This document shows, piece after piece, positions 42,725-52,193 of a DNA stretch of 64,000 nt. Origin of the DNA: UBA7960 sp964348755 (lineage in GTDB: Bacteria > Bacteroidota > Bacteroidia > Bacteroidales > UBA7960); assembly GCA_964348755.1 (NCBI GenBank), contig CAYGDW010000001.1:1-64000 (forward strand). The letters run 5' to 3'. The notes below the pieces were generated by a model. It was not told the DNA's origin and made no database searches. It saw only the letters and a program-made list of their open reading frames with translations. Each line of letters begins with the position of its first letter. Position 1 is the stretch's first letter. A program made the translations under genes and the position numbers.

Positions 42725-44389
42725 ATGGAACACTCACAAAAAAAATATTCGCGTTTTAAAATATATCTCCCAGTTTTATTTTCGCTAGTGCTTGTAGCCG
42801 GATTTATTCTTGGAGTAAGTTTACGGCCGCGCCAATCTTCATCGCCAAGGAATTTTTTTTCGATTGGTGAAGACCGAAGCAACCAGTTAAACAACGTTAT
42901 TGATTACATTCTTGAATCGTATGTTGATTCGGTTGACAGGCAGTCGCTTACCGAAGAGGCCATTTTAAGTTTGCTAAAGAACCTTGATCCACACTCGGCC
43001 TTTATACCTGCCAGAGATTTTCGCGAGATGAACGACCCATTGCTGGGCAGTTTCGAAGGGATAGGTATTGAGTTCAACATGATAAGCGACACGGTTGTGG
43101 TAATAAACCCCATAGCAGGAGGCCCAAGCGAGAAAGCTGGTATAATGCCGGGCGACCGTATTTTGAGGGTGGACAATGAGCCTATTGCAGGAGTTAGCAT
43201 GTCGACAAGCGAAGTAGTAAGACGGCTAAAGGGCGAAAAGGGCACCGTGGTAAACGTAATGGTGCAGCGGGCGGGTGTTTCTGAGATGCTTCCCTTTACC
43301 CTTGTGCGCGACAAAATACCCCAATACAGCCTCGATGTAGCTTATATGGTCGATCAGGAGATTGGCTATATACGCCTTAACAAGTTTTCGGCCACCACCC
43401 ACCAGGAGTTTCTGGTAGCCATGGATAGGCTAAAACGAGAAGGGATGCAACAGATGATACTTGACCTCAGGGGTAATGGAGGAGGTTTTTTGGAGGCTGC
43501 CATAAACCTTGCCGATGAGTTTTTATCGCCCCAAAAGCTCATTGTTTATACCGATGGGCGCAACAGGCCCAGGCAACAGGCCCACGCCCGCCGCACCGGA
43601 GGGTTCGAAACCCAGCCCCTGATTATTCTTATTGATGAGTGGTCGGCATCGGCCAGCGAAATTGTTGCAGGTGCTGTGCAGGACAACGACCGGGGGCTGG
43701 TGTTAGGAAGGCGATCGTTTGGGAAAGGCCTGGTGCAGGAACAAGTTCAACTGGCCGATGGATCGGCCCTGAGGCTAACCGTGGCCCGCTATTATACCCC
43801 AACAGGGCGTAGCATACAAAGGCCATACGATGAGGGCGATGAAGCCTATTTCGCAGAATTTGTGCAGCGTATGCTCGATGGTGAACTTGAGAACCCTGAC
43901 AGCATTAAATTTGCCGATTCGCTTCGCTTTGAAACACCGGCAGGCAGGGTTGTTTTTGGAGGCGGAGGAATTATGCCCGACATTTTTATTCCTATTGAGT
44001 CGGGCGAACAATTTGTGTTTTACAACCAAGTTGCCAACCGCGGGCTCGTTTACAGGTTTGCATTTAATTATGCCGATCGAAACCGGGCCACCATTCTGCA
44101 ATATACAAATGCGGCCGGATTTGTTAGAAATTTCGGGATTACACAGAGTATTTACAACGATTTTATTGCTTTTTCTGCTGCCGAAGGCGTATCGATTCCT
44201 GCTCGTATTAGCCCGGAAAGCGAATCGCTCATTAGGCAAAACATCAAAGCCACAGTAGGAAGAAATATATTTGGCATGGGGGCCTTCTTCCCGGTTATAC
44301 ACCAGGACGACAAAACACTTTTAAAAGCCATTGAAATGCTAAAAAGCAGCAGCTACCACACAATGCTTCAGCCAACAACACAGCGTTAA
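42725..44389 (+). CDS. C-terminal processing peptidase (S41 family)
   Basis: This periplasmic serine protease with a PDZ domain trims C-termini or degrades tagged proteins. The 554-residue product has one N-terminal membrane anchor (about 13-33), a PDZ domain (about 105-185, GIGIEFNMISDTV and GGPSEKAGIMPGD), and the S41 core. The core carries the nucleophile motif SASASE at 307-312 and the general-base lysine K334 in SFGKGLVQ. A C-terminal 200-residue extension is usual for Bacteroidota members. It converges on the HD-domain gene with a four-base TTAA overlap. Confidence 0.94.
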   Translation: MEHSQKKYSRFKIYLPVLFSLVLVAGFILGVSLRPRQSSSPRNFFSIGEDRSNQLNNVIDYILESYVDSVDRQSLTEEAILSLLKNLDPHSAFIPARDFREMNDPLLGSFEGIGIEFNMISDTVVVINPIAGGPSEKAGIMPGDRILRVDNEPIAGVSMSTSEVVRRLKGEKGTVVNVMVQRAGVSEMLPFTLVRDKIPQYSLDVAYMVDQEIGYIRLNKFSATTHQEFLVAMDRLKREGMQQMILDLRGNGGGFLEAAINLADEFLSPQKLIVYTDGRNRPRQQAHARRTGGFETQPLIILIDEWSASASEIVAGAVQDNDRGLVLGRRSFGKGLVQEQVQLADGSALRLTVARYYTPTGRSIQRPYDEGDEAYFAEFVQRMLDGELENPDSIKFADSLRFETPAGRVVFGGGGIMPDIFIPIESGEQFVFYNQVANRGLVYRFAFNYADRNRATILQYTNAAGFVRNFGITQSIYNDFIAFSAAEGVSIPARISPESESLIRQNIKATVGRNIFGMGAFFPVIHQDDKTLLKAIEMLKSSSYHTMLQPTTQR

Positions 44390-44949
44390 AGGCCAAGATC
44401 TTCAGCAATTTCTTGCATTGAACTTACCGAGAGGGCGGCAAATTCTTCTATTGGTATTCCTATCTTTTCGCATTCAAGAATAGTTTCGCGGCTTACGCTT
44501 GCCGCAAAAGCCTTTTCCTTCATTCGTTTTACGACCGATTTTGGTTTTACGCTGCTCACTTTCCTGTCGGGGTAAACCATTGCTGTTGCGGTAATCAAGC
44601 CAGTAATTGTTTCGCCGGCTGCCAGGGCATGGTGTAGCATTTTGGTTCGTGGAATCCCATGAGCCGCATCCTCGTTATGAAGCATAATGGCTTCAACGAT
44701 TTCCGGGTCAAGGCCCTGTTCGCTCAAAATACGGGCAGTTTCCATTGCATGTGTACGCACATCGCCCCCGGTTATTTCCACATCCAAATCGTGAAGCAGC
44801 CCGGCAAGACCCCAAGTTTCGGGGTTTTGGCCAAGGAGCCGGGCCAAAGCCCGCAGTACAGCCTCCGAAGCAAGGCAATGGGCTATCATGCGCGGGTTGG
44901 CTATATGCTGGTGCAAAAGCTCAATTGCATTTTCTCTAAGCATAATCAT
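44386..44949 (-). CDS. HD-domain phosphohydrolase
   Basis: This 187-residue HD-superfamily protein shows the metal-binding pattern: His in MIAHCLASEAV (about 17-27), the HD pair in AGLLHDLDVE (about 48-57), a later conserved H (DVRTHAMETARIL), and LHNEDAAHG. Members of the HDIG subgroup hydrolyse nucleotides or cyclic nucleotides; the substrate is unknown here. Starts at 44949 or 44943 are both ATG; an earlier TTG at 44961 would overlap the -7-like sequence TATTTTTG at 44959-44966. Confidence 0.82.
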   Translation of the reverse strand: MIMLRENAIELLHQHIANPRMIAHCLASEAVLRALARLLGQNPETWGLAGLLHDLDVEITGGDVRTHAMETARILSEQGLDPEIVEAIMLHNEDAAHGIPRTKMLHHALAAGETITGLITATAMVYPDRKVSSVKPKSVVKRMKEKAFAASVSRETILECEKIGIPIEEFAALSVSSMQEIAEDLGL

Positions 44950-45031
44950 GGATTTTTGCAAAAATAGGCAAATGCAATATACTGACCATATTTAATAGAC
45001 CTGAAAAGTAACAGAAAACTTAGCTCAGTTT

Positions 45032-45865
45032 TTACATCCCAGTATATTGCCTGCTTATTTTCCACAGCTTTTCGGCTACCATCGGATCGCGGGCGTACTT
45101 TGTGGTTGCCGCAACTTTCTTTTTGAAATAATACTCGCCCGAAACATTATGAACCTCCTGCGATGTGGCTAGGTAAACGATTGTTTCTGCTCCTTTGGCT
45201 GGCGGAATCATTACAAGCCTCATTGGCCCGTGAAATATTGCAGGCATCTTGTCGAACAAGTTCGTAGCAACTACACCAGGGTGAAGGCAGTTGGCCACTA
45301 CACCAGTGCCTTCGAGATTTTTTGCCAATTGTCGTGTAAAAAGCACATTGGCCAGCTTGCTTTGCGAATATGTACTCATCCAGTTCCATCTACGACGTCC
45401 TTCCAAATCATGAAAGTCGATTCTGGCAGCTTTGTGGGCCATGCTCGATACTGTAATAATACGTGAAGGGGAACTGGCTTTGAGCTTCTCGAGCAAAAGA
45501 TTGGTAAGGAGAAAAGGGGCCAAATGATTAACTGCCCAGGTCATCTCAATGCCATCGTGCGACTCCTTGCGCTTCATTTCCCAAACGCCGGCATTGTTGA
45601 TAAGCACATCGAGCCTGTCGTAATTATTATTTACCATTTCAGCAAATTTGCGCACTGATTGAAGCGAAGAAAGGTCGCATTGAAACAAATCAACCAGTCC
45701 GTTGCCGGTAAGCCCATGAATTTTTTCCTTAACTGCCCTGCCTTTTCCAAGGTTGCGAACCGGCAACACCAGGTTCATGCCTTTAAGGGCGAGTGCCTTA
45801 GCGGTTTCGAGGCCTATGCCGCTGGTGGCCCCGGTAATGATTGCTACTTTTTTATTTGTATCCAT
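45032..45865 (-). CDS. Short-chain dehydrogenase/reductase
   Basis: This 277-residue Rossmann-fold oxidoreductase uses NAD(P)H. It has the cofactor loop TGATSGIG (about 12-19), RNLGKGR (about 37-43) suggesting NADPH preference, NNAG (about 88-91), and the catalytic YSQSK (about 164-168). The pattern with the C-terminal NVSGEYYFKKK segment resembles the retinol dehydrogenase/protochlorophyllide-like branch of SDRs. Its substrate cannot be inferred. It is a single gene, divergent from the metallophosphoesterase. Confidence 0.9.
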   Translation of the reverse strand: MDTNKKVAIITGATSGIGLETAKALALKGMNLVLPVRNLGKGRAVKEKIHGLTGNGLVDLFQCDLSSLQSVRKFAEMVNNNYDRLDVLINNAGVWEMKRKESHDGIEMTWAVNHLAPFLLTNLLLEKLKASSPSRIITVSSMAHKAARIDFHDLEGRRRWNWMSTYSQSKLANVLFTRQLAKNLEGTGVVANCLHPGVVATNLFDKMPAIFHGPMRLVMIPPAKGAETIVYLATSQEVHNVSGEYYFKKKVAATTKYARDPMVAEKLWKISRQYTGM

Positions 45866-45998
45866 AATTATATTAAATAATGTTATCGGTTTTTTTATGA
45901 GTATTCAAACCCACCACGTCTTCATTTTGTTCAAAAATACGGTTCTCTAAACAAACTACCTGCGGATTGGTTATTTTTTCGCTATTAACAAGTAAAAA

Positions 45999-47159
45999 AT
46001 GCAAAAAATGGGGTTTCTAATATTTTTCTCGATAGTTATGCTCGTGTATGGCCTGATAAACTATTATATTTTCATCAGGGGATTTCAGGCAATTCAGGCT
46101 GGAAGCGTGTTGCGTACCTGGTACGTGATCATATTTCTGGTGCTTGCCGCATCATACGTTGCCGGCCGTTTTCTTGAGCGGATTTGGTTAGGCCCGGTAA
46201 GCGATGCCTTATTGTGGATTGGGTCTTTTTGGCTGGGAGCAATGATGTATTTTTTTCTGCTGGTGGTATTTGTTGACCTGCTAAGACTGATAAACCACTT
46301 TGTGCCATTTTTACCAGCATTTATGCGCCAAAACCTCGCCAATTACAAATTGGTAATGCTTGGCCTTGGCGTTTTGCTTGTAAGCCTGGTAGTTCTGGGC
46401 GGATATATTAACGCTTTGTTTCCAAAAATAAAGTCGGTAGAAATAACAATACCCAAACAGGCCAAGCGGATGCAAAGCCTTACTGCGGTTGTAATGTCTG
46501 ACATTCATTTGGGCACCATTGTGGGCAACGGCCGTCTCGAACGAATTGTAAGCAAAGCCAACAGCCTGAAGCCCGACATTATACTTTTGGCCGGCGATAT
46601 TTTGGATGAAGACCTTGAGCCTGTTATTCGTCAAAATTCAGGCGAAACCCTCAGGCAGCTAAGTGCCCCATTGGGGGTTTTTGGCGTAATGGGCAACCAC
46701 GAGTACATTGGTGGTCCTGAGCCGGCATACCAATACTTAAAAGAGCATGGCATTGAAATGCTCCGCGACACGGCAGTTAGAATCAACGACAGCTTTTATC
46801 TTGTGGGGCGCGAGGACTTTCAGAAGAACCGATTCGCAGGCAAAGAACGGCGATCAATAAGCAGCCTTTTGGAGCACCTTGAAAAGAGCTTGCCTGTGAT
46901 TGTTTTAGACCATCAGCCTTTTCATCCCGAGCAGGCCGAGCAGGCCGGAGCCGACCTAATGATTTCGGGACACACGCATAACGGGCAAATTTGGCCCCTG
47001 AATTATATTATCAGGGCAATGTATGTAGTTGGTTACGGCTATGGCATGGTGGGCAATATGCACATGTATGTATCGGCCGGGGTGGGAACCTGGGGCCCGC
47101 CAATCAGAATCGGAAACCGGCCCGAGATTGTAAAGCTCAAAATTAATTTCAAAGAATAA
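45999..47159 (+). CDS. Membrane-anchored metallophosphoesterase
   Basis: The 386-residue product has about four N-terminal helices (residues 1-150) and a calcineurin-like domain. The complete metal signature is visible: MSDIHLG (about 166-172), GDILDED (about 200-206), GNHEY (about 230-234) and GHTHNGQ (about 327-333). This layout resembles YaeI/LpxG-type enzymes, some of which hydrolyse UDP-2,3-diacylglucosamine in lipid A synthesis, so a lipid-phosphate substrate is plausible but unproven. It converges on the 85-aa envelope-module gene with an 11-base gap. Confidence 0.9.
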   Translation: MQKMGFLIFFSIVMLVYGLINYYIFIRGFQAIQAGSVLRTWYVIIFLVLAASYVAGRFLERIWLGPVSDALLWIGSFWLGAMMYFFLLVVFVDLLRLINHFVPFLPAFMRQNLANYKLVMLGLGVLLVSLVVLGGYINALFPKIKSVEITIPKQAKRMQSLTAVVMSDIHLGTIVGNGRLERIVSKANSLKPDIILLAGDILDEDLEPVIRQNSGETLRQLSAPLGVFGVMGNHEYIGGPEPAYQYLKEHGIEMLRDTAVRINDSFYLVGREDFQKNRFAGKERRSISSLLEHLEKSLPVIVLDHQPFHPEQAEQAGADLMISGHTHNGQIWPLNYIIRAMYVVGYGYGMVGNMHMYVSAGVGTWGPPIRIGNRPEIVKLKINFKE

Positions 47160-47170
47160 GTCTGCTAAAC

Positions 47171-47428
47171 CTATTGGTCATTTTCTGACTGGGCTTTGGT
47201 GTCACTGAACCAGGAAAATATACCTGCAAGGCGGTAAAAAACATCCTGCCCGAATTTTACAGCATTAACAATTCGAGTTACCAGACCCTCGATGGTAAAT
47301 ATCCTTTGAACCCATTGGAGGTTTTGATTCAGGCTGTTTTCGGCCAGCAATATTTCAAAACGAAGCCTGGCCTTTTCCTGTTTAATATCTTCAAGGGTTT
47401 TAATTTTTTTTAAACGAATTAGGTCCAT
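47171..47428 (-). CDS. Small protein of the YtxH/holin-like module, unknown function
   Basis: This is an 85-residue basic/amphipathic protein with a Lys-rich N-terminal helix (LKKIKTLEDIKQEKARLRFE) and no clear membrane segment. I do not recognise a named family. It lies 11 bases downstream of the holin-like gene and is the last of three co-directional genes, so it probably acts with them at the membrane. Confidence 0.65.
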   Translation of the reverse strand: MDLIRLKKIKTLEDIKQEKARLRFEILLAENSLNQNLQWVQRIFTIEGLVTRIVNAVKFGQDVFYRLAGIFSWFSDTKAQSENDQ

Positions 47429-47439
47429 ATAGGTAGGGT

Positions 47440-47811
47440 TTATTTTTTTTCAAAATTGTCATCGTCCTGAAAAAAAATCTCGCCAAGGTGCTTTATCACA
47501 CTACGGCTGTAAATTTTTCTGCGGAAAACAAACAATAATATTCCGAGCAAAAGGTAAAACCCGCCAATAATCAACAAACCCAGTTCGTAGCTTTGCAGCA
47601 GCCTGCCTACATACAAGCCGGCAGCCCCCGAAACAAACACTAGGGCAAGCATAATTATTACGAAGGTTACGGTGTTCGAAACTACACTGATAACCAGCTT
47701 AACTGCTTTTTCAAATGCCAGAAGCGAATAATAAGATGCTTTGGTTTCGAAATATTTCTGCAGGTTTTCCTTTAGCCCGGAAACGTTATCGAAAAATGAT
47801 TTTTCTTCCAT
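47440..47811 (-). CDS. Phage-holin-like/DUF1469-type membrane protein
   Basis: This 123-residue protein has an amphipathic N-terminus and two adjacent membrane segments (about 39-65 and 77-97). It ends in a charged tail (FFQDDDNFEKK) and resembles the holin-X superfamily III (DUF1469) proteins. The name is historical; in Bacteroidota and cyanobacteria these are chromosomal envelope proteins, not lysis proteins, and no phage gene is near. It sits between the YtxH and 85-residue genes with spacings of 26 and 11 bases. Confidence 0.75.
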   Translation of the reverse strand: MEEKSFFDNVSGLKENLQKYFETKASYYSLLAFEKAVKLVISVVSNTVTFVIIMLALVFVSGAAGLYVGRLLQSYELGLLIIGGFYLLLGILLFVFRRKIYSRSVIKHLGEIFFQDDDNFEKK

Positions 47812-47837
47812 GTTTGTCAGGGAAATGTGAAAAGGAA

Positions 47838-48086
47838 TTATGCCTGATCGGCAGCTTTCTTGCCTTTGGTTTTGGCTTCGTTGGTCATTTCGCCAACAAA
47901 TTCCTTAAGTTCATCAATCTTTTCACCTGCCTTGCGTGCCACCTCATCAGAATATTCTTTGGCCTTTTTCTGAATTTTTTTCCGGGTTTCGGCACCACTT
48001 CGGGGCGCAAAAAGCAACCCGGCAACAACTCCTACAGCCGCCCCAAAAATAAAGCCTGCAATGATTTTGCCTGTTGATTTTTCCAT
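47838..48086 (-). CDS. YtxH domain protein
   Basis: This 82-residue protein has the YtxH pattern. A short membrane helix with small residues (GKIIAGFIFGAAVGVVAG, about 6-23) is followed by GLLFAPRSGAETRKKI and a charged helical tail rich in Lys/Glu/Ala. YtxH-type proteins are stress-associated membrane proteins of unknown biochemical role. It is the first gene of the three-gene module. Confidence 0.88.
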   Translation of the reverse strand: MEKSTGKIIAGFIFGAAVGVVAGLLFAPRSGAETRKKIQKKAKEYSDEVARKAGEKIDELKEFVGEMTNEAKTKGKKAADQA

Positions 48087-48402
48087 GGTTTTTCCTGTTT
48101 AAATGTAAAACGATTTAGAATTTTAAAACAAAAGTGTTCGGGTTTTCGTTGATTCAATCAAATTATTCGGCATGAACAAATATAACAAAAATCGGGGCAA
48201 TTGGCAATAACCCTCCGTATTAGTTTGCAGAATAAATGCTTTGACCAATTAACCAATGCGCAGCACTAATTCAACCTGCCCGTATTTACAACCATTAAGC
48301 CCCCGACAACTGGCTATTATTATTTATTTGGCAGGTTTACCAATAGTTGATAATTTTATACCCCTTTTTGCACAAAAAGTGCGCACTCTAAATTAGGTAT
48401 CG
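48087..48402. other. Intergenic region between divergent ytxH module and cdd
   Basis: These 316 bases are AT-rich and without a supportable gene. They must contain the promoters for both directions, but no exact TAnnTTTG is seen. A T-rich segment (about 48340-48372) lies just before cdd. Confidence 0.45.
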
Positions 48403-48909
48403 ATGGTAAAAAAAACCCTTGGAATTCAGATATATGAAGTAGATGATTTTTTGGAGTTAAGCCCAAAGGAACAGGAGTTGATTAGATTGTCGCGCGCCAT
48501 GACCCAAAAAGCGTACGCTCCATACTCAGAATTTTTTGTTGGGGCGGCTGTTTTGCTCGAAAACGGTGAAATAATTACGGGCAGTAACCAGGAAAACGGG
48601 GCTTATCCCAGTGGTCTTTGCGCTGAGCGGGTAGCAGTTTTTGCAGCTTCGGCCATGTTTCCGGGCGTACCAATGAAAATGATTGCGGTAAGTGCCACTT
48701 CATCGCGCATTAGCCTCACTGAGCCAGTGTCGCCTTGCGGGGCCTGCCGCCAGGTTTTGCTCGAATACGAAGTGCTTCAGAAAAAACCTATTAAAGTTTT
48801 GCTCAGCAAGGAAGATGGGAAAATTCTGATTATAGAAAAAGTGCAGGACCTGCTACCGTTGTCATTTTCGGGCAACGAACTGAAAAAGGGTGGAATGGCT
48901 ACAAAATGA
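48403..48909 (+). CDS. cdd: Cytidine deaminase
   Basis: Cdd converts cytidine and deoxycytidine to uridine and deoxyuridine in pyrimidine salvage. The 168-residue product is of the small homotetrameric class. It has the substrate-site NQENGAYPSG, the zinc/catalytic motif CAE (Cys73, Glu75) and the other zinc cysteines in PCGAC (112 and 115). The N-terminal 30 residues extend beyond the minimal domain. It is monocistronic or pairs loosely with the ChaN-like gene 73 bases on. Confidence 0.95.
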   Translation: MVKKTLGIQIYEVDDFLELSPKEQELIRLSRAMTQKAYAPYSEFFVGAAVLLENGEIITGSNQENGAYPSGLCAERVAVFAASAMFPGVPMKMIAVSATSSRISLTEPVSPCGACRQVLLEYEVLQKKPIKVLLSKEDGKILIIEKVQDLLPLSFSGNELKKGGMATK

Positions 48910-48982
48910 ACATGCTGGTATTATTTCGGTTTATTGTAAAATAGACCACTGTTTTTAATGCGTGCTAAATATTTAAGAACCC

Positions 48983-49852
48983 ATGAAGAAAATTGCCCTG
49001 GTGCTGCTCATTTCAATTTATTTTTCAAATTTTGCTCTGGGGCAAGCCCTGCAAGCCTACCAATTGTTCGACCGGCAAGGTCAAAAGGTTGACTTTGGCC
49101 TTTTGCTCGAAAAATCGGTACAAACGCAGGTGGTATTATTTGGCGAACTTCACAACAACCCTATATCGCATTGGTTGCAATATGAGCTGAGCCGCGAGCT
49201 TGCCCAAAGGTTTGGGCAGAACCTTGTGCTTGGGGCCGAAATGTTTGAAACCGACAACCAGCTTATCCTTAATGAATACCTTTCGGGCCTTATTAATGAG
49301 CGCAACTTTATTGCCGAAGCCAAACTATGGAACAATTACGCTACCGACTACAAACCTCTGGTAGAGCTTGCAAAAGAGAAGGGGCTAAATTTTATTGCCA
49401 CAAATATACCCCGGAGATATGCAGCAATAGTAAACCGCAAGGGGTTTGAAGGGCTTGAAAGCCTTAGCACTGAGGCAAAAAGATATATTGCTCCGCTTCC
49501 GCCCGCCTACAATCCCGATTTGCCAGGCTACAAGGCAATGCTCGAGATGAGCGGAATGCCTGCCCACAACAGCGAAAATTTCCCAAAGGCCCAGGCCATA
49601 AAAGATGCCACCATGGCGCATTTTATTTATAAAAATCTGAATCCAAACGGGCTTTTTGTTCACTACCACGGCACCTACCACTCTAACAATTTCGAAGGCA
49701 TTTACTGGTATTTGCGACTGGCTAACCAAAATCTCCGGATTGTAACCATTAGCACCGTTGAGCAGGCCGACATCAGCACCCTTGAAGAGGCCAGTATTGG
49801 CCTGGCCGACTTTATTATTGCCGTGCCAAAAACCATGACCAAGACGTTTTAA
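48983..49852 (+). CDS. ChaN family exported protein
   Basis: The 289-residue protein has a signal peptide (MKKIALVLLISIYFSNFALGQ) and a ChaN/DUF399-type domain: VVLFGELHNNPISHWLQYEL (about 52-71), EMFETDNQ, VHYHGTYHS (about 225-233). ChaN in Campylobacter is a haem-binding, iron-regulated lipoprotein. Here the signal ends AQ-like without an obvious lipobox cysteine, so it is probably soluble periplasmic. Its C-terminal end overlaps the glycosyltransferase gene by four bases (TTAA). Confidence 0.85.
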   Translation: MKKIALVLLISIYFSNFALGQALQAYQLFDRQGQKVDFGLLLEKSVQTQVVLFGELHNNPISHWLQYELSRELAQRFGQNLVLGAEMFETDNQLILNEYLSGLINERNFIAEAKLWNNYATDYKPLVELAKEKGLNFIATNIPRRYAAIVNRKGFEGLESLSTEAKRYIAPLPPAYNPDLPGYKAMLEMSGMPAHNSENFPKAQAIKDATMAHFIYKNLNPNGLFVHYHGTYHSNNFEGIYWYLRLANQNLRIVTISTVEQADISTLEEASIGLADFIIAVPKTMTKTF

Positions 49853-50958
49853 AGGGGGCCCAACAATTCGTCGAGAGCCGCATTGAGCAAACTATTATCA
49901 GGGTTTATGTTTGGTAACCCCAGGCAGTTTTCGGCAATCCCAATATCTCTATCCAGATTTAGCTCTTTTTGACTGACACTATGTGCCAGGCCCGTGTTTA
50001 AAAGCACCTGGCCAAGGTAAAGCTGCTCGGTTTGCCCCGGAGATGGAACCAACAGTGCTTTTTTCCCAAATACTGTTAGGTCCATTACGGTTGAATACCC
50101 CGGGCGGCAAATTATCAAACGGGCATTTTTTATAAGCCATGCCAATTCGGTGGTGCTGGGGTGGTCAATAAAGAATAGTGTGCCGGCTCTTTGTCGCAAT
50201 TTACTGCCAGGTTTTCCCAACACAAAAACGGTTGGCAACAAGGCCTTTTCAAATTGATTTTTGAGCAACTCTTCAAACTTTGAGCGCTGAGGCTCAGGGC
50301 CAGAAATTATGCAAAGGTAAAAATTGCCCGAAAAATCATTTGGCATCGGATTTATGAAATCTGCTTCTGAAAGTGCGGTAAACCTGCTAAGAGGGCCTAC
50401 AAACCGAATACCTGGTATGGGCATCGCATGCGAAAGCAAGCCAGAAAGCCCGGGCGCTTCAGGCAAATCGGGCACCCAACAACGGGTAAATTTTTTAACA
50501 AAAAAACGGGTAATCAGCCAAAGCAATGGTTCAATCCATTTTATTACAGGCGGGGCCTGAATAAATATCTGATGGGTAATAAAAACTGTTTTGGCCCGAT
50601 TGCTCCAAAGCCCGTAGCGGTTGTCAGAAATAACCAGCGAAGCCCCGGTTTGTTTCACCAGCCTTTTCAATACAAAATGCTCGTGTACAACCGACCAAAG
50701 GAGCGCTGGGGCCTGAAGAACCAGTTTTAGCGCCAGACTTCCTCTTTGGTTATATCGTATGGTTTTTCCGCGAAAGCGAATAAAGTCTAATTGCCCATAT
50801 TCATATTGCAGAAAATCAAGCGCAGGTCCATCGGCTGCCACCACCACGCGGCAGTTTCGCATAAGCAGGGCATTAATTACAGGAACGCAACGCGTAGCAT
50901 GCCCAAGACCCCAATTGAGCGGGCAAATTAAAACAGTAAGTGGTTGCCGGCCTTCCAT
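49849..50958 (-). CDS. MurG-like (GT28-type) glycosyltransferase
   Basis: This 369-residue GT-B protein has the N-terminal CPLNWGLGHATR (about 12-23) loop that begins the acceptor domain of MurG-like enzymes. The C-terminal UDP-sugar site reads ICRPGYSTVMDL (about 278-289), with PSPGQTEQ downstream. It is not MurG itself, which lies in the dcw cluster; in Bacteroidota such proteins are labelled glycosyl transferase. The donor is likely UDP-linked and the acceptor lipid or sugar. ATG 50958 is preferred because it begins at the family N-terminus. Confidence 0.85.
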   Translation of the reverse strand: MEGRQPLTVLICPLNWGLGHATRCVPVINALLMRNCRVVVAADGPALDFLQYEYGQLDFIRFRGKTIRYNQRGSLALKLVLQAPALLWSVVHEHFVLKRLVKQTGASLVISDNRYGLWSNRAKTVFITHQIFIQAPPVIKWIEPLLWLITRFFVKKFTRCWVPDLPEAPGLSGLLSHAMPIPGIRFVGPLSRFTALSEADFINPMPNDFSGNFYLCIISGPEPQRSKFEELLKNQFEKALLPTVFVLGKPGSKLRQRAGTLFFIDHPSTTELAWLIKNARLIICRPGYSTVMDLTVFGKKALLVPSPGQTEQLYLGQVLLNTGLAHSVSQKELNLDRDIGIAENCLGLPNINPDNSLLNAALDELLGPL

Positions 50959-51076
50959 CCCACTAAAATTAACAATTATAAAGGCAAGCACCAATTAAAT
51001 ACCTATTCATTTCTGCAAATTGAATTTTGTTTATATTTATGCCTTTTGAAATGATACGTTTTGTCTGATTAAAAGA

Positions 51077-52183
51077 ATGGATCAGCAACTAAAATACCAG
51101 ATTGCCCTGAGCCTGATTCCAGGCGTTGGCGGGGTTATTGCCAAAAGGCTGATAAGCTATTGCGGAAGTGTTGAGGCGGTTTTTAAGGAGAAAAAGGCAG
51201 GGCTGCTTAAAGTACCCGGCATTGGCGATAGCCTTGCAAAAGCAGTACAAGGTAATAGGTTGTTTGACAGGGCAGAAAAAGAACTGCAGTTTGTTGAAAA
51301 ACACAACATCAAGGCTCATTTTTACCTCGACAAGGAATACCCTGCCCGCCTTAAACATTGCGAAGACGGACCAATATTACTATTTATAAAAGGGAACGCC
51401 AATTTTAATGCCCAGCGGGTAGTAAGCATTGTGGGCACTCGCAACATAACCGATTATGGGCGCGACAAATGCAATGAGATAATCGAAGCGCTTGTCCGGC
51501 ATAACGCCTTGATTGTAAGCGGCTTGGCTTATGGTGTAGATGCCTGCGCCCACAAAAAGGCTCTTGATGCAGGCCTTAAAACTGTTGCAGTTCTTGGCCA
51601 TGGCCTCGACCGCATTTACCCTCCGCTTCACCAGCAACTTGCAAAAAAAATTGTTGGACAAGGGGCTTTGGTAACCGATTTTATTACCGAAACAAGACCC
51701 GATCGCGAAAATTTTCCTAAACGAAACCGGATTATTGCCGGGCTATGCGATGCCGTTATTGTAATTGAAGCAGCCGACAGCGGCGGTGCGCTTATAACTG
51801 CAAATATTGCCAACAGCTACAACCGCGATGTGTTTGCCCTTCCGGGGCGCACTACCGACCTGTACAGCAAAGGTTGCAATATGCTTATAAAAACCAATAG
51901 GGCAAACCTGCTCGAAAGTGCCGCCGACCTTGAATACATTATGGGCTGGGATGTTCAGAAAGATTCAAAAAAAGCAATACAACCTGCCTTGTTTACCGAG
52001 TTCGATGCCGATGAAGAAAAAATGGTGGACTTTCTGCGGCAAAACCCCGAAGCCGCCATTGACCTGATTGTGGCCAGCGTAGGGTTTACCGTAGGTAAAA
52101 CCTCGGCGCTGCTGCTTGGCCTCGAATTTAAGGGAATATTAAAACCCCTTCCGGGCAAGGTTTATAAACTGCTGATTACCTGA
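51077..52183 (+). CDS. dprA: DNA processing protein DprA
   Basis: DprA loads RecA on incoming single-stranded DNA during natural transformation. The 368-residue product has an N-terminal helical SAM-like domain (about 1-75), the Rossmann-like core with VSIVGTRNITDYG (about 115-127), SGLAYGVDACAHKKAL (about 149-164) and a C-terminal winged-helix-like domain (about 310-368). It stands alone; competence partners such as ComEC are not in the window. It converges on ppa with a ten-base gap. Confidence 0.95.
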   Translation: MDQQLKYQIALSLIPGVGGVIAKRLISYCGSVEAVFKEKKAGLLKVPGIGDSLAKAVQGNRLFDRAEKELQFVEKHNIKAHFYLDKEYPARLKHCEDGPILLFIKGNANFNAQRVVSIVGTRNITDYGRDKCNEIIEALVRHNALIVSGLAYGVDACAHKKALDAGLKTVAVLGHGLDRIYPPLHQQLAKKIVGQGALVTDFITETRPDRENFPKRNRIIAGLCDAVIVIEAADSGGALITANIANSYNRDVFALPGRTTDLYSKGCNMLIKTNRANLLESAADLEYIMGWDVQKDSKKAIQPALFTEFDADEEKMVDFLRQNPEAAIDLIVASVGFTVGKTSALLLGLEFKGILKPLPGKVYKLLIT

Positions 52184-52193
52184 AAACATTCAA

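Noticed and set aside
47440..47811. Prophage remnant at the holin-like gene
   Set aside because: No other phage gene is near, and the family is a chromosomal membrane protein in this context.
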